The notes under the pieces are model-generated. The model did not search any database. It saw nothing but the letters and a program-made list of their open reading frames with translations, and was not told the DNA's origin. Shown here in pieces: positions 1 to 8,786 of a DNA stretch of 64,000 nucleotides (within the stretch, counting starts at the first letter, position 1; every line of letters starts with the position of its first letter). The position numbers were made by a program, and so were the translations under genes. The DNA comes from Rhodobacter sp. (GTDB lineage Bacteria; Pseudomonadota; Alphaproteobacteria; Rhodobacterales; Rhodobacteraceae), in NCBI GenBank assembly GCA_020637555.1, contig JACKKF010000005.1:1-64000 (forward strand). The letters run 5' to 3'.

Positions 1-10
1 GGGGGCGTTG

Positions 11-493
11 GTGGTGGATGGAAAACGGGCGGTCATAGCCGCGTCGATGGCCCTGGCGATGGTCTGGGCGCTGGGGCTTGTCTGGGTGGCGCGCGGACCG
101 GGCACGGACGATCCCGCCCGGGCGCTGGCGGTCGGTTTCCTGCCGGCGGGGCTGGTGATGGCGGCGATGGTCGGGCGCCTGGCGCAGCGGCGATTCTTCG
201 ATGATGCGATCATTGACGGTGCTGCGTTCCTGCCGGGATCAGGCGCCGACATCGATCAGCGGGTGTTGACGAACACCACAGAGCAGCTGGCGCTTGCCCT
301 CGCCGTGTGGCCCTTTGCCGGCTGGGTTCTGGGGTGGGGCCTGGTGCCGGTTCTGGGCCTGAACTTTGCCGTCATGCGGATCCTGTTCTGGCTGGGCTAT
401 CACCTGTCGCCGCCGCTGAGGGGGCTGGGCTTTGCGGCGACCTTCTATCCCAGCGTCGTGGCGGCCGTCTGGGCCCTGGCGGTTTGGGCATGA
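11..493 (+). CDS. MAPEG family membrane protein (5' end at window edge)
   Basis: About 160 residues with four hydrophobic segments. The segment RVLTNTTEQ near residues 84-92 resembles the Asn-Thr-x-Glu-Gln core of MAPEG proteins, a family of glutathione-linked or otherwise small integral membrane enzymes. The start is uncertain: TTG at 8, GTG at 11 and GTG at 14 are all in frame. The GGGGG at 1-5 could be the ribosome site for GTG 11, but a start left of the window cannot be excluded. Its stop overlaps the next gene as ATGA, so the two are probably translationally coupled. The substrate is unknown. Confidence 0.75.
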   Translation: MVDGKRAVIAASMALAMVWALGLVWVARGPGTDDPARALAVGFLPAGLVMAAMVGRLAQRRFFDDAIIDGAAFLPGSGADIDQRVLTNTTEQLALALAVWPFAGWVLGWGLVPVLGLNFAVMRILFWLGYHLSPPLRGLGFAATFYPSVVAAVWALAVWA

Positions 494-1110
494 CACCGGT
501 GTTCGATCATCTCGCGGTGGCGGCGGAAACCCTGGACGCCGGTGTCGCAGCGGTGGAGGAGGCCCTGGGCCTGCGGTTGCAGCCCGGTGGCAAGCATGCG
601 GCAATGGGCACGCACAACAGGCTGATCGGCATGGGGCCGGGCGAGTATCTGGAGGTCATCGCCATCGACCCCGAGGCCCCGGCGCCGGGCCACGCCCGCT
701 GGTTCGCGCTGGATCGCTTCCGGGGGGCGCCCCGGCCGCGCGCCTGGATCGTGCGCGATCCGTCGCTGGAAAACGCCCTGGCCCATGCGCCGCCGGGGGC
801 CGGCGCGCCGATGGCCTTTCGGCGTGACGCGCTGACCTGGCGCATGGCGGTGCCCGAGACCGGGGTGCTGCCCTTTGACGGCCTGTTCCCGGCGTTGATT
901 GAATGGGGCGCGGGGGTGGCGCACCCGGCAGCGAGGCTTGCGGACACGGGCCTTCGCCTGACGGCGCTGACGCTGGTCCATCCCCGGGCCGAGGACCTGC
1001 GCCAGGCCCTGGCCGGGCTGATCCGCGACCCGCGCCTCAGGCTCGAGTCCGGCGGGCCCCGGATGGTGGCCGAGTTCGACACCCCCCATGGCCGCCGGGT
1101 GCTGGAATGA
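490..1110 (+). CDS. VOC/glyoxalase-like domain protein
   Basis: 206 residues beginning MTPVFDHLAVAAETLD, the typical opening beta strand and metal-His position of a glyoxalase-like (VOC superfamily) fold. It continues with GTHNRLIGMGPGEYLEVIAI, which matches the conserved N-R-L-hydrophobic-LE pattern of the Glyoxalase_2-like family found widely in Rhodobacterales. The ATG at 490 overlaps the stop of the upstream MAPEG gene, and its own stop overlaps the start of the acetyltransferase, so this is the middle gene of a coupled trio. No specific substrate can be named. Confidence 0.8.
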   Translation: MTPVFDHLAVAAETLDAGVAAVEEALGLRLQPGGKHAAMGTHNRLIGMGPGEYLEVIAIDPEAPAPGHARWFALDRFRGAPRPRAWIVRDPSLENALAHAPPGAGAPMAFRRDALTWRMAVPETGVLPFDGLFPALIEWGAGVAHPAARLADTGLRLTALTLVHPRAEDLRQALAGLIRDPRLRLESGGPRMVAEFDTPHGRRVLE

Positions 1111-1577
1111 TCCGCCCCGCGCACCCGGGTGACGCGCCGGCAATCGCCGCGCTGTGGAACCCGATCATCCGCGACACGGCCATCACCTTCAATCCGCAGG
1201 AAAAGACCAGCGCCGAGATCGCCGAGATGATCGTTGCTCGTGCCTGCTTTCTGGTGGCCGAGGAGACCGGCCTGCAGGGCTTTGCCACCTATGCGCAGTT
1301 CCGCGCTGGCCTGGGGTATGCGCAGTCCCAGGAACACACGATCATTCTGGCGCCCGCGGGGCGGGGGCGGGGGCTGGGGCGCGCGCTGATGTCCGCGCTG
1401 GAAGCGGACGCGCGCGGCCGGGGTCATCACGTCATGGTCGCGGGTGTCAGCGCGTCGAACCCGGATGGAATCGCCTTTCACGCCGCGCTTGGTTACGCCA
1501 TCGTCGGACGGATGCCGCAGGTCGGCTGGAAATTGGGCCGATGGCACGATCTGGTGCTGATGCAGAAAATTCTCTGA
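1107..1577 (+). CDS. GNAT N-acetyltransferase, phosphinothricin acetyltransferase-like
   Basis: 156 residues starting MIRPAHPGDAPAIAALWN. The order of motifs (ITFNP, AGRGRGLGRALM as the acetyl-CoA pyrophosphate loop, then ASNPDGIAFHAALGYAIVG) is that of the Pat/Bar branch of GNAT enzymes, which N-acetylate small amines such as methionine sulfone or phosphinothricin analogues. The R/Q-x-x-G-x-G/A loop is near residues 89-96. The start overlaps the preceding stop (ATGA at 1107-1110). The family is clear but the substrate is inferred only from overall resemblance. Confidence 0.85.
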   Translation: MIRPAHPGDAPAIAALWNPIIRDTAITFNPQEKTSAEIAEMIVARACFLVAEETGLQGFATYAQFRAGLGYAQSQEHTIILAPAGRGRGLGRALMSALEADARGRGHHVMVAGVSASNPDGIAFHAALGYAIVGRMPQVGWKLGRWHDLVLMQKIL

Positions 1578-1620
1578 CCGGCGGATGGGCAAAGCGCGGG
1601 TGCGCGGATATGATGGCGCG

Positions 1621-2304
1621 ATGTCGCTGTGGACCCGGATCACCGATGCCATCGAGGCCCTGCGCGCGGGTGAACCGCTCAGCGCGGTGTTCGACCGTTT
1701 GCGTGTCCGGCCCGAACGCTCGGTCGCCTTCACGATCGGCGTGATCGCGCTGGGGGCCAAGCTGGCCAAGGCCGATGGCACCGTGACCCGCGACGAGGTG
1801 GCCATGTTCCGCGCCGTGTTCACCATCCCTCCGGGGGACGAGCAGCACGCGGCGCGGGTGTTCAACCTGGCGCGGCAGGATGTGGCGGGCTTCGACGCCT
1901 ATGCGCGCAAGATCGCGGCGCTGTTTCCGCCGCGCGATCCGGTGCTGAAGGACCTGGTGGAGGGGTTGTTCCACGTCGCCATGGCCGACGGCAGCTTTCA
2001 TCCGGCAGAGGAGGCCTTCCTGCAGCAGGTCGCCGATATCTTCGGCCTGGACGCGGCCTGTTTCCGTGCGATCCGGGCGCGGGTCGTGCCCGGTGCGGCG
2101 CCCGATCCGTTCGACCTGCTGGAGCTGCCGCCGGATGCGACGCTGGATCAGGCCCGCGCCGCCTGGCGGCGGATGGTGCGCGAATCGCATCCCGATTCGC
2201 TGCGCGCGCGCGGGGTGCCGGACGAGGCCGTCGCCCTGGCCGAGGAACGGCTCAAGGCCCTGAACAACGCCTGGGAAGAGGTCCGGCAAAGGCACGCCGC
2301 ATGA
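1621..2304 (+). CDS. TerB-like plus J-domain protein (DjlA-like co-chaperone)
   Basis: 227 residues. An alpha-helical TerB/TERB-like domain (residues about 20-150, with acidic KADGTVTRDE and MADGSFHPAEE repeats) is followed by a C-terminal J domain (about 160-225) containing the diagnostic HPD tripeptide in ESHPDSLRARG. J domains stimulate the ATPase of DnaK-type Hsp70s, and the TerB+J arrangement is that of DjlA but without an obvious membrane anchor. I chose ATG 1621 (MSLWTRI) rather than the in-frame upstream ATG 1585, because conserved sequence begins here. It overlaps the following gene by 4 nt. Confidence 0.85.
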   Translation: MSLWTRITDAIEALRAGEPLSAVFDRLRVRPERSVAFTIGVIALGAKLAKADGTVTRDEVAMFRAVFTIPPGDEQHAARVFNLARQDVAGFDAYARKIAALFPPRDPVLKDLVEGLFHVAMADGSFHPAEEAFLQQVADIFGLDAACFRAIRARVVPGAAPDPFDLLELPPDATLDQARAAWRRMVRESHPDSLRARGVPDEAVALAEERLKALNNAWEEVRQRHAA

Positions 2305-2606
2305 AGGGGCTGGCGATCCTGGTGGCGCTGGTGCTTGGGCTGGCGGCGCCCGCCCGCGCCGAGGTGCCGGGGCGCATGTCCGACCTGATGGGCGATCTGC
2401 TGGGCGCGGTCGACCCGTGGTTCCGCGATCTGGGGCGGCTGATGGGCGACCTGACCGGCTGGCACGCGCCCGAGGTTCTGCCCAATGGCGACATCCTGAT
2501 CCGACGCCGGCACCCTGCGGACCCGGATCAGTCGCCCGGCGCCTCGCCCGATGACGGCGAGGCACCCGACGATGAGCCAGGGGTCGCGACGCCTTTCGAA
2601 CTCTGA
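2301..2606 (+). CDS. small exported hypothetical protein
   Basis: 101 residues. An N-terminal signal peptide (MKGLAILVALVLGLAAPARA, cleavage probably after ARA) is followed by a short amphipathic stretch with repeated MGDLL/MGDLT helices and then EVLPNGDILIRRR. From family memory, this PNGDI-I-RR tail is a hallmark of a small conserved Rhodobacterales periplasmic protein sometimes misnamed an ATPase; there is no Walker motif here. The acidic Pro/Asp-rich C terminus overlaps the 3' end of the convergent ppx gene by 79 nt. Function unknown. Confidence 0.65.
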   Translation: MKGLAILVALVLGLAAPARAEVPGRMSDLMGDLLGAVDPWFRDLGRLMGDLTGWHAPEVLPNGDILIRRRHPADPDQSPGASPDDGEAPDDEPGVATPFEL

Positions 2607-4165
2607 GCGCGGGTGACGCGCAGGTGCGTGGTGACGCCCAGCGTCTTTGCCAGCGACTGGAACCGCTGCTCGGCCACCTCGCCGAACAGGGCGCGGCTGG
2701 ACGGGCGCAGGACCAGTTCCAGCACCTTCTTCTTGGGGAAATAGCGCAACTCGCCGGCATGATCCGGCCGTCCGAGCGAGAACATCGCGCCGAAGCGCAT
2801 CGCCCGGCCCAGCATGATGGCGTGGCGGATTTCCTCGTCGCTCAGCAGTTTCAGCACCGGCGTCAGGCGGCTGTCGGCGCCGGGAGATTTGTAGCGGTTC
2901 ATCAGCGCGAGGCCCAGATAGACCCGCCCCTTGTGATCCAGCCCGCCAAGATTGGCGCGCGTGGCCGTGTCAAAGCAGCTTTCCGACCGGTAATCGGGAT
3001 GCGCGCGCCAGTTCACGTCATGCAGCAGGCAGGCGGCCTTGATGAGGCGCATCCGTTCCGGCGGTGCGTGGCGGTAGAGCGGCAGAAGAAAGTCGAACAG
3101 CCGCCGGCCAAAGCCGGGCACCCGCGCCGAGGCCCCTTCGAGATGGCGGCAGGCCTCGATCAGGGGATCGCGGGCGCGCAGATCGTCGGGCATCTGTTCG
3201 AACAGGATACCCTCGCGGATGCCGTAGCTTGAAATGAAGATCTCGCGCGGGCGAAAGACGTTCAGCAACTGGCGCAGCACAACCGTCGCCAGGGGCACCA
3301 GCGCGATGCGTTCGGGCGAGATGCCGGTCTGTTCGCGCAGTTTCTTCAGGTCCTGCGTGGCCAGCCAGTCGATCGTCTTGCGGATCGACTTGGGTGTCAT
3401 CTCGTATTCATGCAGCACCGTCAGCGGATAGCCGCGCCGGGCCATGTCCAGCCGCGCCAGTGCCCGCCACGAGCCGCCGACCAGATAGAGCGCCTTGTGC
3501 CCGGTGCCGACCTCGGCCGCGACCTGCCTGAGGGTGGTGGCGATATGGGCCTTCAGGCCCTTCTTGCCGCCCTTGATCTGTTGCAGCCGGAAAGGGCCCA
3601 GCGTGGTGCTGACGCGCCGACCGACGGTGTTGTCGCCGATCTCGGCCAGTTCCATCGACGAACCGCCGATGTCACACACCAGGCCGCGCGCGCCGGGCCA
3701 CCCCAGCAGCACGCCCTGGGCCGACAGGCGCGCTTCCTCGCTGCCGGGAATGATCGCCATGGTCAGGCCGGTCGCGGCCTCGACCTCGGCCTTGAATTCT
3801 TCGCCATCGGTGGCCTCGCGCACGGCGGCGGTGGCCACCATGGTCAGGCTGGTCAGGTGCATCTCGGCGGCCAGCAGGCCGAACCGGGTGATGGCGGCCA
3901 GCGCGCGGCTGCGCCCTTCCGGGTGCAGGCGGTTCGTTTCCGCCAGGCCACGGCCCAGGCCGCAGAGGATCTTTTCGTTGAAGAAATAGGCCGGCGAGCG
4001 CGCCGCGCCGTCGAAAACCACCATCCGGACCGAGTTGGATCCAACGTCGATCACGCCCACCCGTTCAAGCCCGCGCACGGCCTCGTCGTCGGTGATCGGT
4101 TCGCCGACATGGCCGCGAACCGGCGTTTCGGCGGGGGGCGGGGTCACGGTGTCGGTGATCGTCAC
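2528..4165 (-). CDS. ppx: exopolyphosphatase / Ppx-GppA family phosphatase
   Basis: 545 residues. The ASKHA-fold phosphate-1 motif GVIDVGSNSVRMVVFD (about 37-52) and phosphate-2 motif CDIGGSSMELAEIG (about 164-177) are intact, with the GSEEA motif at 141-145. A C-terminal HD-like helical region (CLLHDVNWRAHPDYR) matches long Ppx proteins. The enzyme removes terminal phosphate from polyphosphate or converts pppGpp to ppGpp. It lies about 100 nt downstream of ppk on the same strand, so synthesis and degradation of polyphosphate are encoded side by side. The 3' end overlaps the convergent small exported protein gene. Confidence 0.93.
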   Translation of the reverse strand: MTITDTVTPPPAETPVRGHVGEPITDDEAVRGLERVGVIDVGSNSVRMVVFDGAARSPAYFFNEKILCGLGRGLAETNRLHPEGRSRALAAITRFGLLAAEMHLTSLTMVATAAVREATDGEEFKAEVEAATGLTMAIIPGSEEARLSAQGVLLGWPGARGLVCDIGGSSMELAEIGDNTVGRRVSTTLGPFRLQQIKGGKKGLKAHIATTLRQVAAEVGTGHKALYLVGGSWRALARLDMARRGYPLTVLHEYEMTPKSIRKTIDWLATQDLKKLREQTGISPERIALVPLATVVLRQLLNVFRPREIFISSYGIREGILFEQMPDDLRARDPLIEACRHLEGASARVPGFGRRLFDFLLPLYRHAPPERMRLIKAACLLHDVNWRAHPDYRSESCFDTATRANLGGLDHKGRVYLGLALMNRYKSPGADSRLTPVLKLLSDEEIRHAIMLGRAMRFGAMFSLGRPDHAGELRYFPKKKVLELVLRPSSRALFGEVAEQRFQSLAKTLGVTTHLRVTRAQSSKGVATPGSSSGASPSSGEAPGD

Positions 4166-4267
4166 GGCCTTGCTCGAATCCTTGGCGGGGTGGCGTTGAA
4201 ACTCTAGGCAGCGCCGCGCCGCGGCGTCAACCGCGCGCGGGCGCTTGCCCCTGCGTCATCGGGCGCG

Positions 4268-6457
4268 TCAGTCGGGCGCATGGGCCAGGGCGGGAACGTC
4301 CTGCGCCCCAGCCGATCCGCGCCCGGACAGCGACGGGTTTTCCATGAAGAAGCGGTGGCAACTGAACATCGGGCGATCGTCGGGCGCGGTCGGGTCCGGG
4401 GTGGCGCGCAGGTAATGCCCCTTGCCGTCCAGGACCCAGCTCTGGGCCTCGTCATAGAGATTGGCGGCCATCACCTGCTGCACGATCTGCGCCTTGACGG
4501 TGCGGTTCTGGATCTCGACCAGGGTTTCGACGCGGCGCATCAGGTTGCGCCCCATCCAGTCCGCCGACGAGATGAACACCCGCGCCTGTTCGCTGGGCAG
4601 GCCGTGGCCGGACCCGAAACAGACGATGCGCGAGTGTTCCAGAAAGCGCCCGACAATGGATTTGACACGGATGTTGTCCGAGAATCCGCGAATGCCGGGG
4701 CGCAGCCCGCAGATGCCGCGGATCACCAGGCTGATCTGGACCCCGGCCTGCGACGCGGCATAGAGCGCGTCGATCACGTCGGGGTCGATGAGCGAGTTCA
4801 TCTTGGCCCAGATCTGCGCCGGACGCCCCGCGCGGGCGTGGTCGGCCTCGCGCGCGATCAGCTCCAGCAGGCGGTCCTTCAGCGTGAGCGGCGAAATCGC
4901 CAGGTTTTCCAGTTGCGCGGGCTGGGCATAGCCGGACAGGTAGTTGAACACGCGGGCGGCATCACGCCCCAGCGCCGGTTCGCAGGTGAACAGGCTGAGG
5001 TCGGTATAGATCCGCGCGGTGATCGGATGATAGTTGCCGGTGCCCCAATGCGTGTAGGTGACCAGCTTGTCCCCCTCGCGCCGCACCACGGCCGAGATCT
5101 TCGCGTGGGTCTTGTAATGGATGAAGCCATAGACGACATGCGCGCCGGCCCGTTCCAGCCGGCGTGACTGGCGGATGTTCGCGGCTTCGTCGAACCGGGC
5201 CTTGAGTTCGACAAAGGCGGTGACGGATTTGCCCGCTTCGGCGGCCTCGCACAGGGCGGTGACAATCGGGCTGTCGCGCGAGGTGCGGTAGAGCGTCTGC
5301 TTGATTGCCAGCACATTGGGGTCGCGCGCGGCCTGTTCCAGGAACCGCACCACCATGTCGAAGGTTTCATAGGGATGATGCAGCAGCATGTCCTTCTGGC
5401 GGATCGCCGCGAACATGTCGCCGTCATGGTCCTGCACCCGCTCGGGCACGCGCGGGGTGAAGGGCGGCCATTGCAGATCGCGGCGCGCGTCCACCACCAG
5501 TTCCTTGAGGTCGGCCATCCCCAGAAGGCCGTCGAGTTCGACCACCTCCTCGGGGGCGACGCACAGTTCGTCCATGATGAGCGATTTCAGCGACGGCTCG
5601 GCCCCCGCCGTCATCGTCAGGCGCACGACCTCGCCGCGGCGCCGGCGTTTCAGCGCGACCTCGAATTCGCGCACCAGGTCCTCGGCCTCTTCCTCGACCT
5701 CCATGTCGGAATCGCGCAGCACGCGGAACGCGCAGGAGTTGCGGACATCATAGCCCGGAAACAGCGCCTGGACCTGATCCAGCAGCAGTTCCTCCAGGGG
5801 CAGGAACCGCAGGGCCCCGTTGTCGGCCGGCAGCCGGATGAAGCGGTCGATCTGTTGCGGCACCGGCAGCAGGGCGTCGCGGCGGAATCCGTCGGCGCGG
5901 CGTTCGATCTGCAACGCCAGACAGTGCCCGGCGTTCGGGATGAACGGGAACGGATGCGCCGGGTCGATGGCCAGCGGCGAGAGCATGGGAAAGACGTTGG
6001 ACAGGAAGTATTCATCCAGGAACACCCGGTCCTGCGGTCCCAGGGCGGCGCGGTCCAGCAGGGTGATCCGCTCGCCCTCGAGCGCCGCGCGCAGGCTGCG
6101 GAACGTGTCTTGCTGGGTCAGCAGCAGGGCTCGGGCGTCCTCGTCGATCTGCGCCAGTTGCTGCTGCGCGGTCAGTCCGTCGATGGAGGGCGTCGTGTTC
6201 CCGGCGCGGTGCAGTTCGCGCAGACCCGCGACGCGGACGGTATAGAATTCGTCCAGGTTGGTGGCCGAGATCGACAGGAATCGCACGCGTTCCAACAGCG
6301 GCACGCGCGGATTCGAGGCCTCGTCCAGGACGCGCCAGTTGAACGCCACCCAGGACAGTTCCCGGTTGAAGAACCGGCCCGGCGCAGCGGGATCGAACCC
6401 GTCTGGCGGATCGATGGGGTCGGGGAACGGGCCATGAAGGAAATCAGAGGTGCTCAT
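4268..6457 (-). CDS. ppk: polyphosphate kinase 1
   Basis: 729 residues, normal length for PPK1. The N-terminal FNRELSWVAFNWRVLDEA and SISATNLDEFY motifs are typical. The catalytic histidine that becomes phosphorylated is His451 in HYKTHAK, and the second conserved histidine is His608 in GRFLEHSR. The enzyme reversibly polymerises ATP gamma-phosphate into polyphosphate at the cytoplasmic side of the membrane. It sits between hdaA upstream and ppx downstream on the same strand, an arrangement I associate with alphaproteobacteria. All key residues are present. Confidence 0.97.
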   Translation of the reverse strand: MSTSDFLHGPFPDPIDPPDGFDPAAPGRFFNRELSWVAFNWRVLDEASNPRVPLLERVRFLSISATNLDEFYTVRVAGLRELHRAGNTTPSIDGLTAQQQLAQIDEDARALLLTQQDTFRSLRAALEGERITLLDRAALGPQDRVFLDEYFLSNVFPMLSPLAIDPAHPFPFIPNAGHCLALQIERRADGFRRDALLPVPQQIDRFIRLPADNGALRFLPLEELLLDQVQALFPGYDVRNSCAFRVLRDSDMEVEEEAEDLVREFEVALKRRRRGEVVRLTMTAGAEPSLKSLIMDELCVAPEEVVELDGLLGMADLKELVVDARRDLQWPPFTPRVPERVQDHDGDMFAAIRQKDMLLHHPYETFDMVVRFLEQAARDPNVLAIKQTLYRTSRDSPIVTALCEAAEAGKSVTAFVELKARFDEAANIRQSRRLERAGAHVVYGFIHYKTHAKISAVVRREGDKLVTYTHWGTGNYHPITARIYTDLSLFTCEPALGRDAARVFNYLSGYAQPAQLENLAISPLTLKDRLLELIAREADHARAGRPAQIWAKMNSLIDPDVIDALYAASQAGVQISLVIRGICGLRPGIRGFSDNIRVKSIVGRFLEHSRIVCFGSGHGLPSEQARVFISSADWMGRNLMRRVETLVEIQNRTVKAQIVQQVMAANLYDEAQSWVLDGKGHYLRATPDPTAPDDRPMFSCHRFFMENPSLSGRGSAGAQDVPALAHAPD

Positions 6458-6488
6458 GAGGGGGCGTTACCCTGCGATTGCGACGGTT

Positions 6489-7208
6489 TCATGATGGGGC
6501 ATCCCGGTCCTCGATGTCGAGGGTCTGCGCCAGAACGGACCGCGCCAGATCCCGGGTGACGGGCCGCTTGCGGGCGATCGAGCGCGCGTCCAGGTCTGCC
6601 ACCAGGCGCCGCGCGGCGCCCAGAGAGCGTTCCATGCGGCCCAGAAGATAGTCGATCAGCGAGGGGTCGACCGTGAGCTGGCGGTCGGCGAACAGCTTGA
6701 CCAGGACGGCGGCCAGCAGCGCCTCGTCGGGCTCGGCCAGGGTGAGATGCGTGGCGGCGGTCAAGCGCGATACCAGGTCGGGCAGCGCGAGGCCCCAGTC
6801 GCGCACCGGGCGGCCTGAGGTCAACAGGATCTGCCCCTGTCCGCGCAGGTGGTTGAGCAGGTGAAACAGCGCCTCCTCCTGCGCGCGGTCCCCGGCCAGC
6901 CGGTCGGCATCGTCCAGCGCGATCGCCCGAGGCCCCGACGGCGCGATCAGCCGGGGCAGATCGCGGGCCAGCGACGCGAGGGGTTGGCGCAAGGCGCCCG
7001 CGCGCTCGGCCCAGATCTGCGCCAGATGGGTCTTTCCGCTGCCCGCCGGGCCGGTCAGCACGGCGATGCCGCGGGGCAGGCCCTCGGGCGATTCGATGGC
7101 GGAGAGGGCCAGGGCGTTCGACGGGGCCCGCAGGAAATCGGCGCGGCCCATCGCAGGATCGGCCGGCAGGTCCAGGGGCAGTTGTTCAGCGCGTGGGGGG
7201 TGTGTCAT
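6489..7208 (-). CDS. hdaA: HdaA, regulatory inactivator of DnaA
   Basis: 239 residues. The N terminus carries QLPLDLP at 9-15, the beta-clamp-binding peptide typical of Hda. A DnaA-type AAA+ module follows, with Walker A TGPAGSGKTH (52-61) and Walker B AIALDDADRL (95-104). There is no C-terminal DnaA DNA-binding domain, which separates it from DnaA. With the sliding clamp, Hda stimulates ATP hydrolysis by DnaA and prevents re-initiation. I chose ATG 7208 because everything upstream is Arg/Ser-rich noise. The start overlaps the end of the upstream permease gene by 23 nt. Confidence 0.92.
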   Translation of the reverse strand: MTHPPRAEQLPLDLPADPAMGRADFLRAPSNALALSAIESPEGLPRGIAVLTGPAGSGKTHLAQIWAERAGALRQPLASLARDLPRLIAPSGPRAIALDDADRLAGDRAQEEALFHLLNHLRGQGQILLTSGRPVRDWGLALPDLVSRLTAATHLTLAEPDEALLAAVLVKLFADRQLTVDPSLIDYLLGRMERSLGAARRLVADLDARSIARKRPVTRDLARSVLAQTLDIEDRDAPS

Positions 7209-8268
7209 CGGCCTCTTCCCCGGGGCCGGTATAGAGGGACGAGGCCTGATAGACCGCGCCCGCGTGCCGGGCGAGGACCCCGATCGCTGCGGCGACGGGC
7301 ACCGCGACCAGCATCCCGACAAAGCCGAAAAGCGTGCCGAACACACTGAGCGCAAAGATCAGCCAGACCGGATGCAGTCCGACCGACCGTCCGACCAGGC
7401 GCGGCGTCAGCACGTTGCCTTCCATGAACTGGCCAAACGCGAAGACCCCGGCGACCAGCGCCAGCGAGAACCAGTCCCCCCAGAACTGCACCAGGCCCAT
7501 GCCCAGCGCCAGGACACCGCCCATCAGGGCGCCCACATAGGGGATGAAGGTGATCAGACCGGCAATCATGCCGATCACCAGGCCGAATTGAAGCCCCACC
7601 AGCATCAGCCCGCTGGAATAATAGACGGCCATCACCAGGCAGACCGTGCCCATGCCGCGCACGAAGGCGGCCACGGTCTTGTCGATGTCGCGCGCCAGGG
7701 CCCGGATGCCGGCGGCGTGTTCGCGCGGCAGCATCGCATCGACATGCGCGATCATCCGGTCCCAATCGAGCAGCATGTAGAACGCGACGACCGGCACCAC
7801 GATGATCAGCATCACCAGATTGATGACCGAAAGCGCCGAACCCAGCACCGCGTTCACCAGTTCGCCCGCGCGCGATTGCAGCGCGTCGCCCAGGCTGCGC
7901 AGGGACAGCCGCAAGGTCGAATCGGCGTCGACGATCGACGGGAACCGTTCGGTCAGGATCGTCGTCAGGGTTTCGGTCAGGCGCGGAAGGGCGGCGATCA
8001 GGGATTGCGTCTGCTGCGCCAGCAACGGCACCAGCAGCAGCGTCGCGGCGAGAAACAGCGAGACCGCGACCAGCGAGATGACCACCGTCGCCGCGGTCCG
8101 GCCCAGGCCCAACCGCTCCAGCGCGTCGGCGACCGGGTCCAGGAAATAGGCGACCGCCGCGCCCAGAACGAATGGCAGAACCACGTCCCCCAGGAACCAC
8201 AGCAGCAGCACCAGGACCGCCGCGGCGGCCCCCCAGATCTGCAGCTGGCGGCGGACAGGGACGGTCAT
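7186..8268 (-). CDS. AI-2E family transporter / permease
   Basis: 360 residues with about eight membrane helices and the family pattern of an N-terminal pair, a large cytoplasmic/periplasmic helical region, and the LVGRSVGLHP plus GTLFGFVGMLVAVPVAA signature near the C terminus. Proteins of this fold include the AI-2 exporter TqsA and Na+/H+ or Na+/Li+ antiporters, so the substrate is open. In many alphaproteobacteria it directly precedes hdaA, as here, and overlaps it. It begins 3 nt after the ferredoxin stop region on the same strand, so ferredoxin, permease, hdaA and possibly ppk-ppx may be one transcript. Confidence 0.88.
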   Translation of the reverse strand: MTVPVRRQLQIWGAAAAVLVLLLWFLGDVVLPFVLGAAVAYFLDPVADALERLGLGRTAATVVISLVAVSLFLAATLLLVPLLAQQTQSLIAALPRLTETLTTILTERFPSIVDADSTLRLSLRSLGDALQSRAGELVNAVLGSALSVINLVMLIIVVPVVAFYMLLDWDRMIAHVDAMLPREHAAGIRALARDIDKTVAAFVRGMGTVCLVMAVYYSSGLMLVGLQFGLVIGMIAGLITFIPYVGALMGGVLALGMGLVQFWGDWFSLALVAGVFAFGQFMEGNVLTPRLVGRSVGLHPVWLIFALSVFGTLFGFVGMLVAVPVAAAIGVLARHAGAVYQASSLYTGPGEEADDTPPTR

Positions 8269-8271
8269 CGG

Positions 8272-8595
8272 TCAGATCTGCCGTTCGGGCATCCGGACCA
8301 CCAGACCTTCGAGTTCGGGCGTGACCTTGATCTGACAGGTCAGGCGCGACAGGCGCGGGTCGGGCTCATAGGCGAAATCCAGCATGTCCTCTTCCATCGG
8401 GTCCTTGGCCGGCAATTTGTCGATCCAGGCGCCATCGACATAGACATGGCAGGTCGAACAGGCGCAGGCGCCGCCGCAATCGGCCTCGATCCCTTTGACG
8501 CCGTTGTCGCGCGCGCCCTCCATGACCGTCAGGCCGGGTGCAACATCGACGACATGCTCGGTGCCGTCAAACTCGATATAGGTGATCTTGACCAT
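8272..8595 (-). CDS. 2Fe-2S ferredoxin, adrenodoxin type
   Basis: 107 residues. The cluster ligands are Cys40, Cys46, Cys49 (C-x5-C-x2-C in CGGACACSTC) and Cys87 (RLTCQIKV), exactly the spacing of vertebrate-type/ISC ferredoxins such as Rhodobacter capsulatus ferredoxin VI. The acidic stretch PMEEDMLDFAYEP after the cluster matches the partner-binding helix of this class. Likely roles are electron donation to P450-type enzymes or to Fe-S assembly. It is the first gene of a - strand run with the AI-2E permease and hdaA. Confidence 0.93.
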   Translation of the reverse strand: MVKITYIEFDGTEHVVDVAPGLTVMEGARDNGVKGIEADCGGACACSTCHVYVDGAWIDKLPAKDPMEEDMLDFAYEPDPRLSRLTCQIKVTPELEGLVVRMPERQI

Positions 8596-8786
8596 GGGAT
8601 GCCTCGTCGGGGTCTTTCAGCCGTTCCGTCCCGTCCGACATAGGATACCCGGCGCCTTTTGACCAGAGAGCGCACCATCCGCAAAACGTGCCGGAACCGC
8701 CACGGTGATGCCCGGAAATTGCCCCGTTTGCGGGGGATAGACTGGATCGAGACCCGAAACAATCCGCCGAATCGGACCCTGTTGCC

